Notes under the pieces: generated by a model
The model's input: the letters and a program-made list of their open reading frames with translations, nothing else
What the model was told of the DNA's origin: nothing
Database searches by the model: none
Assembly (NCBI GenBank): GCA_963712995.1
Contig: CAVQKH010000001.1
Span: 1-64,000, forward strand
Reading direction: 5' to 3'
DNA length: 64,000 bases
DNA from: GCA-003244245 sp963712995
GTDB lineage: Bacteria; Actinomycetota; Actinomycetes; Mycobacteriales; Pseudonocardiaceae
Translations under genes and position numbers: made by a program
Shown here: positions 1-7,635 of the stretch, in pieces
Position numbering within the stretch: the stretch's first letter is position 1
How the letters are laid out: every line of letters begins with the position of its first letter

Positions 1-17
1 GTCGCTGGCACGCTTGA

Positions 18-1253
18 GTGATGACGGCCGGTGAGGAGGCCTCGACGACAGCGATGTCCGAACCGTATCCATCCGGGATAGGCCCGCGGATCATCAAGCT
101 GCGCAAGATCCACGGCCTCACCCGGCAGTCGTTGGCGGCTCGAGCCAACGTGTCGTATTCGCTGCTGCGCACGGTCGAGCGCGGTGAACGGCCGGCCTCA
201 CCGGCGTTCATCGCCGCCATCGTCCGCGCACTGGGGGTGAGCGTGCCCGATCTCACCGAGCAGCCCTACGGCATCCGCAACGCGCCCCCGGACTCAGAAC
301 AGTCCGCCGTCCCGGCGCTGCGGCAGGCCTTGATCGAGGGCGACGACCCCGAACTGGACACTTCTCTGCGCAGTCTGGATGACCTGCGCGCCACGGTAAC
401 CGAGATCAAGGAGTTCGATCGCCGCGCACAGTATGCGCAGGTCGTTCGAGCCCTGCCGGATCTGCTGCGCCACCTGCACCGGGCCGTGCTCGACCTGCCC
501 AACGACGAGCGTCCCGGCGCACACTCCGTGCTCGCCGCCGCGTATTCCTACGCCACCGCGGCCCTCTACCGGCTGGGGCACCTCGATCTGTCCTACCTTG
601 TCGACGAGCGTGCCCGCGTGGCCGCTGCACAGGGCGATGATCCGCTGCAAGCTGCGGTCGCGGAGTGGAACCACGCCCTGATCCTGATGTTCGACGGCTC
701 CTACCCAGCAGCACTCCACAGCATCGACCGAGCCGACGCGATCGTGGATCTCGCGCCACCAGCCCCGGCGGTGCCCGCGATCCGGGGCGCACTGCACCTG
801 CGAGCGGCGATCATCGCCGCTCGCGCGGCCGACCCAGACCTGGCCGCCGATCACCTCACCACCGCACGGTCGCTCACGGTCGACGGGCAGGATGAAACCA
901 ACTACTACGGCACCAAGTTCGGCCTACCCAACGTGGACATCCACCACGTCGCCGTTTCCGTGGAGCTGGACGACAGCACTACCGCCATGACCCGGGCCGC
1001 CCAGGTGACTCTTCCTGCGAGCACCGCACCCGCCCGGGTCGGTCGCTACTGGATCGATCTGGCCCGGGCCTGGCTGTTGCACGGCGACCGACACCGGGCA
1101 CTGGACTCGTTACAGCACGCCCAGCGGATCGCGCCCCAACTCACCCGCTACCACCCACAAGTCCACGACACCGTACACATCCTCACCGCCCAGGACGCCC
1201 GATCCACGGCCAGCCTGCGGCACTTCGCCACCTGGTGTGGCATCCGAACCTGA
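18..1253 (+). CDS. XRE-family transcriptional regulator with TPR-like C-terminus
   Basis: The N-terminus carries a helix-turn-helix of the Cro/C1 type, roughly residues 25-70 (RIIKLRKIHGLTRQSLAARA, then SYSLLRTVERGERP). The remaining ~320 residues are alanine/leucine-rich helical repeats that resemble the TPR sensor domains of actinobacterial XRE-TPR regulators. The reading frame opens with GTG at 18 followed by ATG at 21; ATG at 54 (MSEPYPSG) is also possible. No clear ribosome site decides between them because the window edge is only 17 bases away. The gene converges on the CopC-like gene. Ligand and targets cannot be read from the sequence. Confidence 0.8.
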   Translation: MMTAGEEASTTAMSEPYPSGIGPRIIKLRKIHGLTRQSLAARANVSYSLLRTVERGERPASPAFIAAIVRALGVSVPDLTEQPYGIRNAPPDSEQSAVPALRQALIEGDDPELDTSLRSLDDLRATVTEIKEFDRRAQYAQVVRALPDLLRHLHRAVLDLPNDERPGAHSVLAAAYSYATAALYRLGHLDLSYLVDERARVAAAQGDDPLQAAVAEWNHALILMFDGSYPAALHSIDRADAIVDLAPPAPAVPAIRGALHLRAAIIAARAADPDLAADHLTTARSLTVDGQDETNYYGTKFGLPNVDIHHVAVSVELDDSTTAMTRAAQVTLPASTAPARVGRYWIDLARAWLLHGDRHRALDSLQHAQRIAPQLTRYHPQVHDTVHILTAQDARSTASLRHFATWCGIRT

Positions 1254-1258
1254 CGAAA

Positions 1259-1852
1259 CTAGGCTGATGACAGCCGCACAGTGGGCGGGTTAGCGGGCCG
1301 GGAGTGCGCTTGGCCCTCAGCCACGCCGGCTGACCCGCAGCGCCACCGCGAACGCCGGCCGCCACCAGCACCGCACCCCCGACCAACCAGGGCCACAGCG
1401 GAGTACTCGCGGTCTCGGTCTGGGTGGACCCGCGTGAGTTGGAGACCGGCGCTGCCGGGCTGGTTTTGCGCGACCGCGACGCCGGGGCCTGGATTGGCCA
1501 GGGTGAAGCGCACCGCACCGCGTACCGGGTGGCCGTCCGCGGAGAGCACCTGGTAGGCGATGGTGTACTGGCCGGCCGGTCCCAACGGGCGAACCGCGCT
1601 CGACACCGTGGCGCCGTCCTCGGAGGGTGCGCCGGCCTGCCACTGGGTGCGGTCCGGGCCGGTCACGGTCACGGTGCTGAAGCCCGGCCGCACCGGCAGG
1701 TCGAAAATCAGCAGCACGCGCGCCGGGCTGCTGGCCACCGTGGCGCCCTCCGGCGGGTCGCTGCCGATCAACTCATTATGCGCGACGGCCGGGCCGGCCC
1801 CGCCCAGGAGCGCCAAACCGGCGAGCATCAACGCCGCCAGTAGCTGCTTCAC
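1259..1852 (-). CDS. CopC-domain copper-binding protein, frameshifted C-terminus
   Basis: A Sec signal peptide (MKQLLAALMLAGLALLGG...AVA) is followed by a mature N-terminus starting with His (HNELIGSDPPEG) and a CopC beta-barrel with the conserved SADGHPVRG motif. The N-terminal His plus the Asp/His pair is the expected Cu(II) site in this family. Family members usually end in one membrane helix. That helix is absent from this frame but present in the next one (LWPWLVGGAVLVAAGV), and the end (FAVALRVSRRG, stop at 1317-1319) is in the third. Skipping one base near 1490 and one near 1345 restores a CopC plus anchor protein spanning 1317-1852. As written, the last ~75 residues are out of frame. 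CopC is a sure call; function of the product is doubtful. Confidence 0.75.
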   Translation of the reverse strand: MKQLLAALMLAGLALLGGAGPAVAHNELIGSDPPEGATVASSPARVLLIFDLPVRPGFSTVTVTGPDRTQWQAGAPSEDGATVSSAVRPLGPAGQYTIAYQVLSADGHPVRGAVRFTLANPGPGVAVAQNQPGSAGLQLTRVHPDRDREYSAVALVGRGCGAGGGRRSRWRCGSAGVAEGQAHSRPANPPTVRLSSA

Positions 1853-1920
1853 GCGCCCATCCTCGTCAACGGCACCGGATCAGATTAACGCCTGATCGCC
1901 ACACTGTCGGTGCGCAGACA

Positions 1921-1926
1921 TAGTCT
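1921..1926 (+). promoter_or_regulatory. -10 element of a leaderless promoter
   Basis: TAGTCT ends 6 nt before the GTG at 1933 and no ribosome site is present. This is the arrangement expected for a leaderless actinobacterial transcript. The same spacing recurs at 27511, 33537, 34717 and 56279. Confidence 0.5.
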
Positions 1927-1932
1927 GACGCC

Positions 1933-3570
1933 GTGAACTCGGCAGTGCTGCTCGACGCGGCTGTGGTCACCCGGTGCCGTCGCCGGGTGCACCTGGAACA
2001 CGACCCGACGGCGGTCACCGAGCCGCGCGCCGCTCTGGATCCGAGCACCCAGCGGCGGATCGCTGACGCCGCCGCGCACCGCCGCGCTGTCGCCGACCGG
2101 CTGGCCGCCCACCACGGCGGTGACTGGGCGGAGGTGTCACCCGAGCTGCCCGCCGAGCAGCGGTGCGCCGCCACCCTGGCGCTGCTCGAGCAGGGCGCAC
2201 CGTTGATCTGGGGCGGGTTACTCCCGACCGACACCACCGGTGGGCGGCGAGGCGGGGTGGAGCTGCTGGTGCGCCACCGCGGTGGTTACCTCCCGGTGAT
2301 CGTCGTGCGGCACAAGGTCACCGACCCCGGCTGCGGGGCCCTCACCAGCCCGCTGGAGGAGCCCAGGCTGGCCGGGGCCCGCACCGACCCCGATCGCAAG
2401 GTCCGCCCGCAGTCCCGGGATCAGTTGCGGCTGGCGCATGCGGTGCGGATGTTGCAGGCGGCTGGGTTGGCGGCTCGCGGTCGAGCCACCGGTGGGGTCA
2501 TCGGGCTCGAGGCTGACGTGGTGGTCTGGCACAACCTGGAGGCCCCCACCTGGCCTGGTGGGCGCACCGCGATGGTCGAATACGACGTCCGGTTCGCCGA
2601 TCGGCTCGCCATCGCGCGAGCCGCTGCCACCGAGGGCCTACCGTTGGCCCAGCCATCCCGGGTCAATGAATGCCGCTCCTGCCCGTGGTGGCCCACCTGC
2701 GGCCCGGCGCTGCGGGCGTCGCGGGACATCAGCATGGTGCTACGCGGGGAGGACGCGGCCGCACTGCGCGCGGCCGGCCTGTACACCGTGGATGCGCTGG
2801 CCGCACTGGATCCGGCAGGCCAGGCGCCGGCACCGATGCCCGGGACGTCCCTGCGCGACGCGGTGGTGCTGGCCCGCGCCTGGCAGCGCGACCTCACGCT
2901 GGTGCGGCGCAACCGGCAGATCACCGTGCCGCGAGCTGACGTCGAGCTCGACGTGGACATGGAGAGCTTCGATGAGGACGGCGCCTACCTCTGGGGCTGC
3001 CTGCTCTCCGGTGCCGAGATCGGGCTGCCTGCCGGTTACCAGGCTTTCGCCACCTGGGAGCCGGTACCCACACCCGACGAGGCGCGGTCCTTCGCCGCGT
3101 TCTGGAGCTGGCTGACCGAGGTTCGCAACCACGCCGCGCAACGCGGGCGCAGCTTTGCCGCCTATTGCTACAACGAGCAGGCCGAGAACCGCTGGATGCT
3201 CTCCTCCGCAGAACGTTTCGCCGGGGCACCCGGGGTTCCGACCACCGCCGAGGTGCGGGAGTTCATCACTTCCGATCAGTGGGTGGACCTCTACGCAGTG
3301 GTCGGCGTCGAGTTCCTGTGCGCGCACGGCAAGGGGCTCAAGACGATCGCTCCGGCAGCCGGGTTCTCCTGGCACGATCCGGAGGCCAGCGGGGAGAACT
3401 CGATGCGCTGGTACGCCGACGCGGTCGGGCTCGACGGCGGTGAGCCGGACCTGGCCCAACGGGCCCGGCTGCTCACCTACAACGCCGACGATGTGCACGC
3501 GACCCGGGCGCTGCGCCGGTGGATGACCTCCGAGCAGGTGAACGACGTGCCCTACGCCGGCGACCTGTAG
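1933..3570 (+). CDS. TM0106-family RecB-like putative nuclease
   Basis: This 545-aa protein has the plan of the TM0106 RecB-like family. An N-terminal PD-(D/E)XK-like part (residues ~1-230) includes a basic/acidic core. A cysteine cluster CRSCPWWPTC near residue 245 is the usual C-terminal Cys set of RecB-type Fe-S nucleases. The C-terminal ~230 residues form an RNase H-like 3'-5' exonuclease domain (DVELDVDMESF, later ending in YNADDVHATRAL, giving the acidic metal ligands). It probably acts on DNA in repair, but the cellular role of the family is not established. GTG start with a leaderless promoter. Confidence 0.85.
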   Translation: MNSAVLLDAAVVTRCRRRVHLEHDPTAVTEPRAALDPSTQRRIADAAAHRRAVADRLAAHHGGDWAEVSPELPAEQRCAATLALLEQGAPLIWGGLLPTDTTGGRRGGVELLVRHRGGYLPVIVVRHKVTDPGCGALTSPLEEPRLAGARTDPDRKVRPQSRDQLRLAHAVRMLQAAGLAARGRATGGVIGLEADVVVWHNLEAPTWPGGRTAMVEYDVRFADRLAIARAAATEGLPLAQPSRVNECRSCPWWPTCGPALRASRDISMVLRGEDAAALRAAGLYTVDALAALDPAGQAPAPMPGTSLRDAVVLARAWQRDLTLVRRNRQITVPRADVELDVDMESFDEDGAYLWGCLLSGAEIGLPAGYQAFATWEPVPTPDEARSFAAFWSWLTEVRNHAAQRGRSFAAYCYNEQAENRWMLSSAERFAGAPGVPTTAEVREFITSDQWVDLYAVVGVEFLCAHGKGLKTIAPAAGFSWHDPEASGENSMRWYADAVGLDGGEPDLAQRARLLTYNADDVHATRALRRWMTSEQVNDVPYAGDL

Positions 3571-3625
3571 ACCTGATTGCGGTATGTCACCATAGGGATC
3601 AACAGAACGTGAGGGGGAGCAGCAC

Positions 3626-4939
3626 ATGTTCGTGCGGCGGATCGCGGTGATTGGCTCCGGGTATGTCGGCCTGACCACCGGCGCGTGCCTGGCCTCGTTG
3701 GGGCACCGGGTGGTGTGCGCCGACGTCGATGAGCACAAGGTGGCCCAGCTGCGCGCCGGGGAGGTATCGATCCTGGAGCCCGGGCTACCCGAGTTGGTCG
3801 CGGAGGGTCTGGCCGCCGGCCGGTTGCGGTTCGTGGTGGGCGCCGCAGCTGCGGTGACCGACGCCGAGGTGGTGTTCCTGTGCGTGCCCACCCCGATGGG
3901 GACCGGTGGCGCGGCGGATCTGTCCGCGGTGGAGGCGGTGGCCACCGAGATGCGAGCACTGCTGCCGCCCGGTTGCGTCGTGGTCAACAAGTCGACCGTG
4001 CCGGTGGGCACCGCGGCGCGCACCGCGCAGTTACTGGACCGCCCGGACGTGGCGGTGGTCAGCAACCCGGAGTTCCTGCGCGAGGGTTCCGCGGTCGAGG
4101 ACTTCCTCAACCCCGATCGCATCGTGGTGGGCTGCGACGCGCAGGACGCCGCGGAGCGGGTCGCGGCGCTCTACGCCCGGCTGGGCGCGCCGACCGTGCT
4201 CACCGACGCGGCCAGCGCCGAGATGGTCAAGTACGCCGCGAACTGCTTCCTGGCGATGAAGCTGTCCTACGTCAACGCGATCGCCGAGCTGTGCGAGCGC
4301 TCCGGGGCCGACGTGCTCGACGTCACCGAGGGAATCGGCTACGACCGGCGGATCGGGCAGGCCTTCCTGCAACCAGGTCCCGGGTGGGGCGGATCCTGCC
4401 TGCCCAAGGACACCCACGCGCTGCTGCAGGTCTGCGCCGCAGCGGATTTCGACTTTCCGCTGCTGCAGGCCAGCCTGGACACCAATACCCGCCAGCAGCA
4501 CCGGATGGTCGACAAGGTCCGCGACGCCGTCGGCGGGTCGTTGGCCGGGCAGCGGATCGGCTTGCTCGGGTTGACCTTCAAGGCCGGCACCGACGACCTG
4601 CGTGACTCTCCTGCCCTGACCGTGGCGGCGTTGCTGGCCGCCGAGGGCGCCGACCTGATCGGCTATGACCCCGGGGTGCCCGCCGCGGTACCTGGCATGA
4701 CCGACGACCTGCAGGTCACCGACGACCCGCTCAAGGTCGCCTCGGGCGCGGCCGCGTTGGTGCTGCTCACCGAATGGCCCGAGTTCCGGGCCCTGGACTG
4801 GGGCCGGCTGGCCGAACTGGTCGAGCGCCGCGTCGTGGTCGACACCCGAAACCTGCTCGACGCCGACGTGCTACGCCGGGTCGGCTTCGAAGTCCACGGC
4901 ATCGGCCGCCGACCCACCCAAGCGCTGACGCCCTCCTGA
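3626..4939 (+). CDS. ugd: UDP-glucose 6-dehydrogenase
   Basis: It oxidises UDP-glucose to UDP-glucuronate with two NAD+. The Rossmann motif GSGYVGLTTG lies at residues ~11-20, the middle helix region contains SAEMVKYAANCFLAMKLSYV, and the catalytic cysteine is in GPGWGGSCLPKDTHAL near residue 263. The C-terminal UDP-binding domain includes GLTFKAGTDDLRDSPAL. At 437 aa it has normal family length. The ribosome site GAGGGGGAG precedes ATG 3626. No capsule or sugar operon surrounds it. The last 76 bases are repeated at 6208-6283. Confidence 0.95.
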   Translation: MFVRRIAVIGSGYVGLTTGACLASLGHRVVCADVDEHKVAQLRAGEVSILEPGLPELVAEGLAAGRLRFVVGAAAAVTDAEVVFLCVPTPMGTGGAADLSAVEAVATEMRALLPPGCVVVNKSTVPVGTAARTAQLLDRPDVAVVSNPEFLREGSAVEDFLNPDRIVVGCDAQDAAERVAALYARLGAPTVLTDAASAEMVKYAANCFLAMKLSYVNAIAELCERSGADVLDVTEGIGYDRRIGQAFLQPGPGWGGSCLPKDTHALLQVCAAADFDFPLLQASLDTNTRQQHRMVDKVRDAVGGSLAGQRIGLLGLTFKAGTDDLRDSPALTVAALLAAEGADLIGYDPGVPAAVPGMTDDLQVTDDPLKVASGAAALVLLTEWPEFRALDWGRLAELVERRVVVDTRNLLDADVLRRVGFEVHGIGRRPTQALTPS

Positions 4940-4940
4940 G
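4865..4940 (+). repeat. ugd 3'-end repeat, copy 1
   Basis: The final 76 bp of ugd (through the TGA and one base beyond) recur at 6208-6283 with about six mismatches (~92% identity by eye). Confidence 0.85.
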
Positions 4941-4961
4941 AACGTGTTCCCGGCTAGCCGG

Positions 4962-5675
4962 CTAGGTCCAACGAAGTCGCCAAAACCATGACAGGATCAG
5001 CGCGCTCAACGCCACGATCGCCGCACCATCATCCCGGCTGACAGACGCCGCCAGCAATGCTTCAACGAAGATCAATCCGGCGAGCGCCAACAGCAGAAAC
5101 CCGCGCCACCATCGGTCATTGGGACCATGGACAAGATCGAACAGCAGGCGCCACCCAGCCGGATCGCTCGGCTGCGCCCCACTCCTGTGCGGTCTCTTGA
5201 GTGGCTCCTTGGTCGTGGTCGGCACCTCCGAACCTTGATTCCGGCAATGGCAATGGAGCACTTCTGACCAGCTCACCCAGACGAGCTTGGGCACCCCGCG
5301 CCGATAGGAGCGCAGATACAGCTGGCGTGCGTCGTCGTCCGGTGCCTCAGCTAACCAGGACAGCGATTCGGCAAGCCAATCGAGACCTTCCTCATAAGGA
5401 AGCACGAAGAACACCAAACGCAGCGATCTCAGCGGTTGAGCCGGGATGAGACGCAATGCCTCCCGTTTCCTGCCAAGCGGGAGGGCGACGAGGGCACTGA
5501 GCGTACCGATGAGCACACCGGCGCCAGCGAGGATGCCGAGGGCACCGATCCCGTTATTACCGAGTACACCGATAATCATGCCGAGGCTACCGCCGAAACA
5601 ACCCAAGGCACCGATGGCGGGGATTACACCGAGAGAGCGGCGCTCGTTTTCCTCTCTCGGCAGCAGCCCGGTCAT
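4962..5675 (-). CDS. Membrane protein partnered with PadR regulator
   Basis: This 237-aa protein has two hydrophobic helices near the N-terminus (IGALGCFGGSLGMIIGVLG and GIGALGILAGAGVLIGTLSA). A soluble middle contains LRSYRRGVPKLVWVSW, and two more helices lie at the C-terminus (WWRGFLLLALAGLIFVEALL and a final one). The ATG overlaps the stop of the PadR gene (5672-5675), so the two are translationally coupled, as is common for PadR-regulated membrane proteins and transporters. I do not recognise a named family. A diverged second copy lies at 6214-6966 and supports it as a real gene. Confidence 0.75.
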   Translation of the reverse strand: MTGLLPREENERRSLGVIPAIGALGCFGGSLGMIIGVLGNNGIGALGILAGAGVLIGTLSALVALPLGRKREALRLIPAQPLRSLRLVFFVLPYEEGLDWLAESLSWLAEAPDDDARQLYLRSYRRGVPKLVWVSWSEVLHCHCRNQGSEVPTTTKEPLKRPHRSGAQPSDPAGWRLLFDLVHGPNDRWWRGFLLLALAGLIFVEALLAASVSRDDGAAIVALSALILSWFWRLRWT

Positions 5676-6022
5676 ACCGCACCCGGCTCAGGCTTAGGGA
5701 TACTGTCGGGTCGGGTGAACAACCGACCGAGGCCGCTGTGGTCCCGAACCTTCTGGAGCTCATGGATGGCGCAGGCGTGGCCCTCAGGGGAAAGCCGGTA
5801 AAACCGGCGCGGTGGCCGGCCCTCGCGTTGGGCATCCTCAGCGGGTTCCCAACGATCGACGACGAAACCGGCACCCCGCAACCGTTGGAGGATCGGGTAG
5901 ACGGTTCCTGGCTCGAGCCCGGTGGCCTTGACGACCTCCAAGCCGAAGATCTCCTGGTCGGGATGCTCCAACAACACCCCTAACACCGCCCGCATAGGCA
6001 ACGTGATCCGCACCACACTCAT
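5672..6022 (-). CDS. PadR-family transcriptional regulator (copy 1)
   Basis: The winged helix of the PadR type fills residues 1-85: MRAVLGVLLEHPDQEIFGLE, then GLEPGTVYPILQRLRGAGFV, with the wing at RPPRRFYRLSPEGH. I chose the ATG at 6022 (MSVVRITLP) because it aligns with the start of the paralogue at 7313; an in-frame ATG also exists at 6061. It is coupled to the membrane protein downstream and probably represses both genes through the inverted repeat just upstream. About 60-65% of residues match the second copy. Confidence 0.88.
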   Translation of the reverse strand: MSVVRITLPMRAVLGVLLEHPDQEIFGLEVVKATGLEPGTVYPILQRLRGAGFVVDRWEPAEDAQREGRPPRRFYRLSPEGHACAIHELQKVRDHSGLGRLFTRPDSIPKPEPGAV

Positions 6023-6058
6023 AGTGTAGAAGGCTAACAGATCGTCTACTATATAGTC
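6021..6058 (-). promoter_or_regulatory. Candidate PadR operator/promoter
   Basis: An AT-rich patch in otherwise GC-rich DNA holds an imperfect dyad, TAGTGTAGA with TCTACTATA about 11 nt apart, ending at the PadR start. PadR proteins usually bind such AT-rich dyads in their own promoters. The role is inferred from position only. Confidence 0.4.
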
Positions 6059-6207
6059 CATAGCCAGCGGATTTCCTGAGCATCGCCCCTTCCCATCGGG
6101 CCGGGCCCACGCCTGGATGCACTATGGCCGTGCGCTGACCCGGTTGCGGGGGGCTGCCGTGCTGAGATGATCTGCGCGGGAGGTTTGATCTCTCGAGGTC
6201 AGCTGCG

Positions 6208-6283
6208 GACGTCCTACGCAAGGTCGGCTTCGAAGTCCGTGGCATCGGCCGCCGACCCACCCAAGCGCTGACGCCCTTCTGAG
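6208..6283 (+). repeat. ugd 3'-end repeat, copy 2 (gene fragment)
   Basis: This copy of the last 25 codons of ugd plus its stop has no upstream gene body. It sits just beyond the second membrane-protein copy exactly as copy 1 sits beyond the first, so it marks one end of an old tandem duplication. The 146 bp between 6062 and 6207 show nothing else recognisable. Confidence 0.8.
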
Positions 6284-6966
6284 CGACGCTGGCTGCGCCG
6301 AGCCAGCCCTAACGCAGCCAGCAGCGATCCAACGCCCACCGCGCCGCCGGCCCAGCCAGCGGCAAGCAGCAGCGCGCCCAGCACCCCGATCAGCAGTATC
6401 CCGACGAGCGTGAACAGCAGAAATCCCCGCCACCACTGACCTTCCTTGCCCTGCACCAGCAGAAACACTAGTCGCCACCACGGCGGGTCGCTCGGTTGCG
6501 CTCCGGTCGGGTCGATCTTCTTGGTTGTCACGACAACGTCCGGCGACGCGACGCACTCAGCTGAACAGTCCAACTGGTCCAGATCAGCCGCGGCACCCCG
6601 CGACGGTAGCTGCGGACATACCGGCGCAGCTCACCCGGTTCGTTCGCCTCGGCGAGGCAGGACGTCACCTCGGCCCACCAGGCCGCGCCCTCGTCACCAG
6701 GCAGCAGACTGGACACCCATCGCAGCGACCTGGCTGACCGCGGTGGGACCACACGAAGATCCTCCGGGGACTGCAAGCCCAGGCGGCGACGGCGGAGGAG
6801 GAGCCAAGCTCGACGACGACGACGCCGACGACGAAGACGACGGCGACGACGGCGACGGCGACGGCGACGCCAGCGTCGGCGCCGCCGGCGACGAAGACTG
6901 CGCCGGCGACGGCGACGACGACGGCGACTGGACGACTGCTGCTATCTGTCTGCGCTGGTTGCTCAT
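6214..6966 (-). pseudogene. Broken second copy of the PadR-linked membrane protein
   Basis: Homology to the 4962-5675 protein is spread over at least two frames. LRSLRW...YVRSYRRGVPRLIWTSW (frame of 6776-6528) continues in another frame (6573-6214) as TGAQPSDPPWWRLVF...WWRGFLLF. The intact gene has the same two blocks in one frame (TGAQPSDP matches SGAQPSDP). The ATG at 6966 still overlaps the PadR stop, but the N-terminal helices are replaced by a GAC/GGC-rich simple repeat. At least two frame changes separate start and end, so no full product is expected. Alternatively the C-terminal half, 6214-6573, may be made as a 119-aa membrane protein. Confidence 0.7.
6811..6938. repeat. GAC/GGC trinucleotide-rich simple repeat
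   Basis: About 130 bp are built almost only from GAC, GGC and GCC triplets. On the minus strand they read as poly-Ser/Pro in one frame and Val/Ala in another. Position and partner genes show it replaced or expanded within the N-terminal helix region of the duplicated membrane protein, as expected for slippage. Confidence 0.7.
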
Positions 6967-7313
6967 GCTGGGCCTGCCTCGGGCGAGGAGGCAATGGGAG
7001 GCGGGGTGAGCAACCGGCTCAGACCGCTGCGGTCGCGGCCGCGTTGCAGAGCATGGACGGCGCGGGCGCGGCCTTCCATGCTCAGCCGGTAGTAGCGGCG
7101 CGGGGGGCGGCCCTCGTGATGGGCGGGCTCAGGGTCCTCCCACCTGTCGCTGACCCAGCCGGCGCCGCGTAGCCGTTGCAAGATCGGGTAGATCGTGCCC
7201 GGCTCCAGCCCGCTGGCCTTTACGATCTCCAGCCCGTACAGCTCGGTGTCAGGCTGCTGGAGCAGCGCCCCCAGCACGGCCTGGACACCCACCGTCATGC
7301 GTAACCCACTCAT
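6963..7313 (-). CDS. PadR-family transcriptional regulator (copy 2)
   Basis: A 116-aa paralogue of the 5672-6022 regulator. It shares the same wHTH blocks (VQAVLGALLQQPDTELYGLE, GLEPGTIYPILQRLRGAGWV, RPPRRYYRLSMEGR). The ATG at 7313 is preceded by TAGAGT with a 7-nt gap, a likely leaderless -10 in an AT-rich leader. The stop overlaps the ATG of the broken membrane protein. It appears intact even though its partner is not, so it may still act on the other copy's promoter. Confidence 0.85.
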   Translation of the reverse strand: MSGLRMTVGVQAVLGALLQQPDTELYGLEIVKASGLEPGTIYPILQRLRGAGWVSDRWEDPEPAHHEGRPPRRYYRLSMEGRARAVHALQRGRDRSGLSRLLTPPPIASSPEAGPA

Positions 7314-7500
7314 ATATTCAACTCTACATAGCTCGTGTCCGAGTGTCCAGCTGCGAGACGCGTCTCGTGAGCCACCACGCCGTCACGCTCCACACTGCGA
7401 GTATCGCCCCGGCGCAGCGTTAGCCTGGAGTCACCTTCTCGCCGATCCCCGAAGCGAGGGCGGGCATCGGCTGGGAGATCCGGCGAGGTGAGGACGCCCT

Positions 7501-7611
7501 GTGGACGTTGAGGACGCGCGCACGATCGGCCGGCGGCTCCGGCAGATCCGTAAGTCGCGCGGCAAGTCGCTGCGGGTGACCGCTGGACTGCCCGGGATGA
7601 GCAAGTCGAAC
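7501..7611 (+). pseudogene. Truncated XRE-family regulator remnant
   Basis: A GTG start with a good site (GAGGTGAGG) begins TIGRRLRQIRKSRGKSLRV followed by AGLPGMSKS. These are the first two helices of an actinobacterial XRE helix-turn-helix. Similarity stops abruptly at about 7608, inside the recognition helix, where the 3' flank of the DUF222/HNH gene begins. No continuation is seen beyond the HNH gene at 8923. The frame stays open to 7791 but the extra sequence is antisense to the HNH gene. Confidence 0.55.
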
Positions 7612-7635
7612 CCAGCTAGCTGGGCACACCAGTGC

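Noticed and set aside
2740..4122. 460-aa open frame antisense to the nuclease and ugd genes
   Set aside because: It has no recognisable domain and overlaps two certain genes on the other strand; long antisense frames are common in high-GC DNA.
4940..4961. CCGGCTAGCCGG palindrome after ugd as a terminator
   Set aside because: A 6-bp self-complementary stem without a loop is too weak to claim.
6694..6966. Ser/Pro-rich 90-aa open frame starting at the padR stop
   Set aside because: Its content comes from the GAC/GGC repeat; it is best read as the start of the broken membrane gene.
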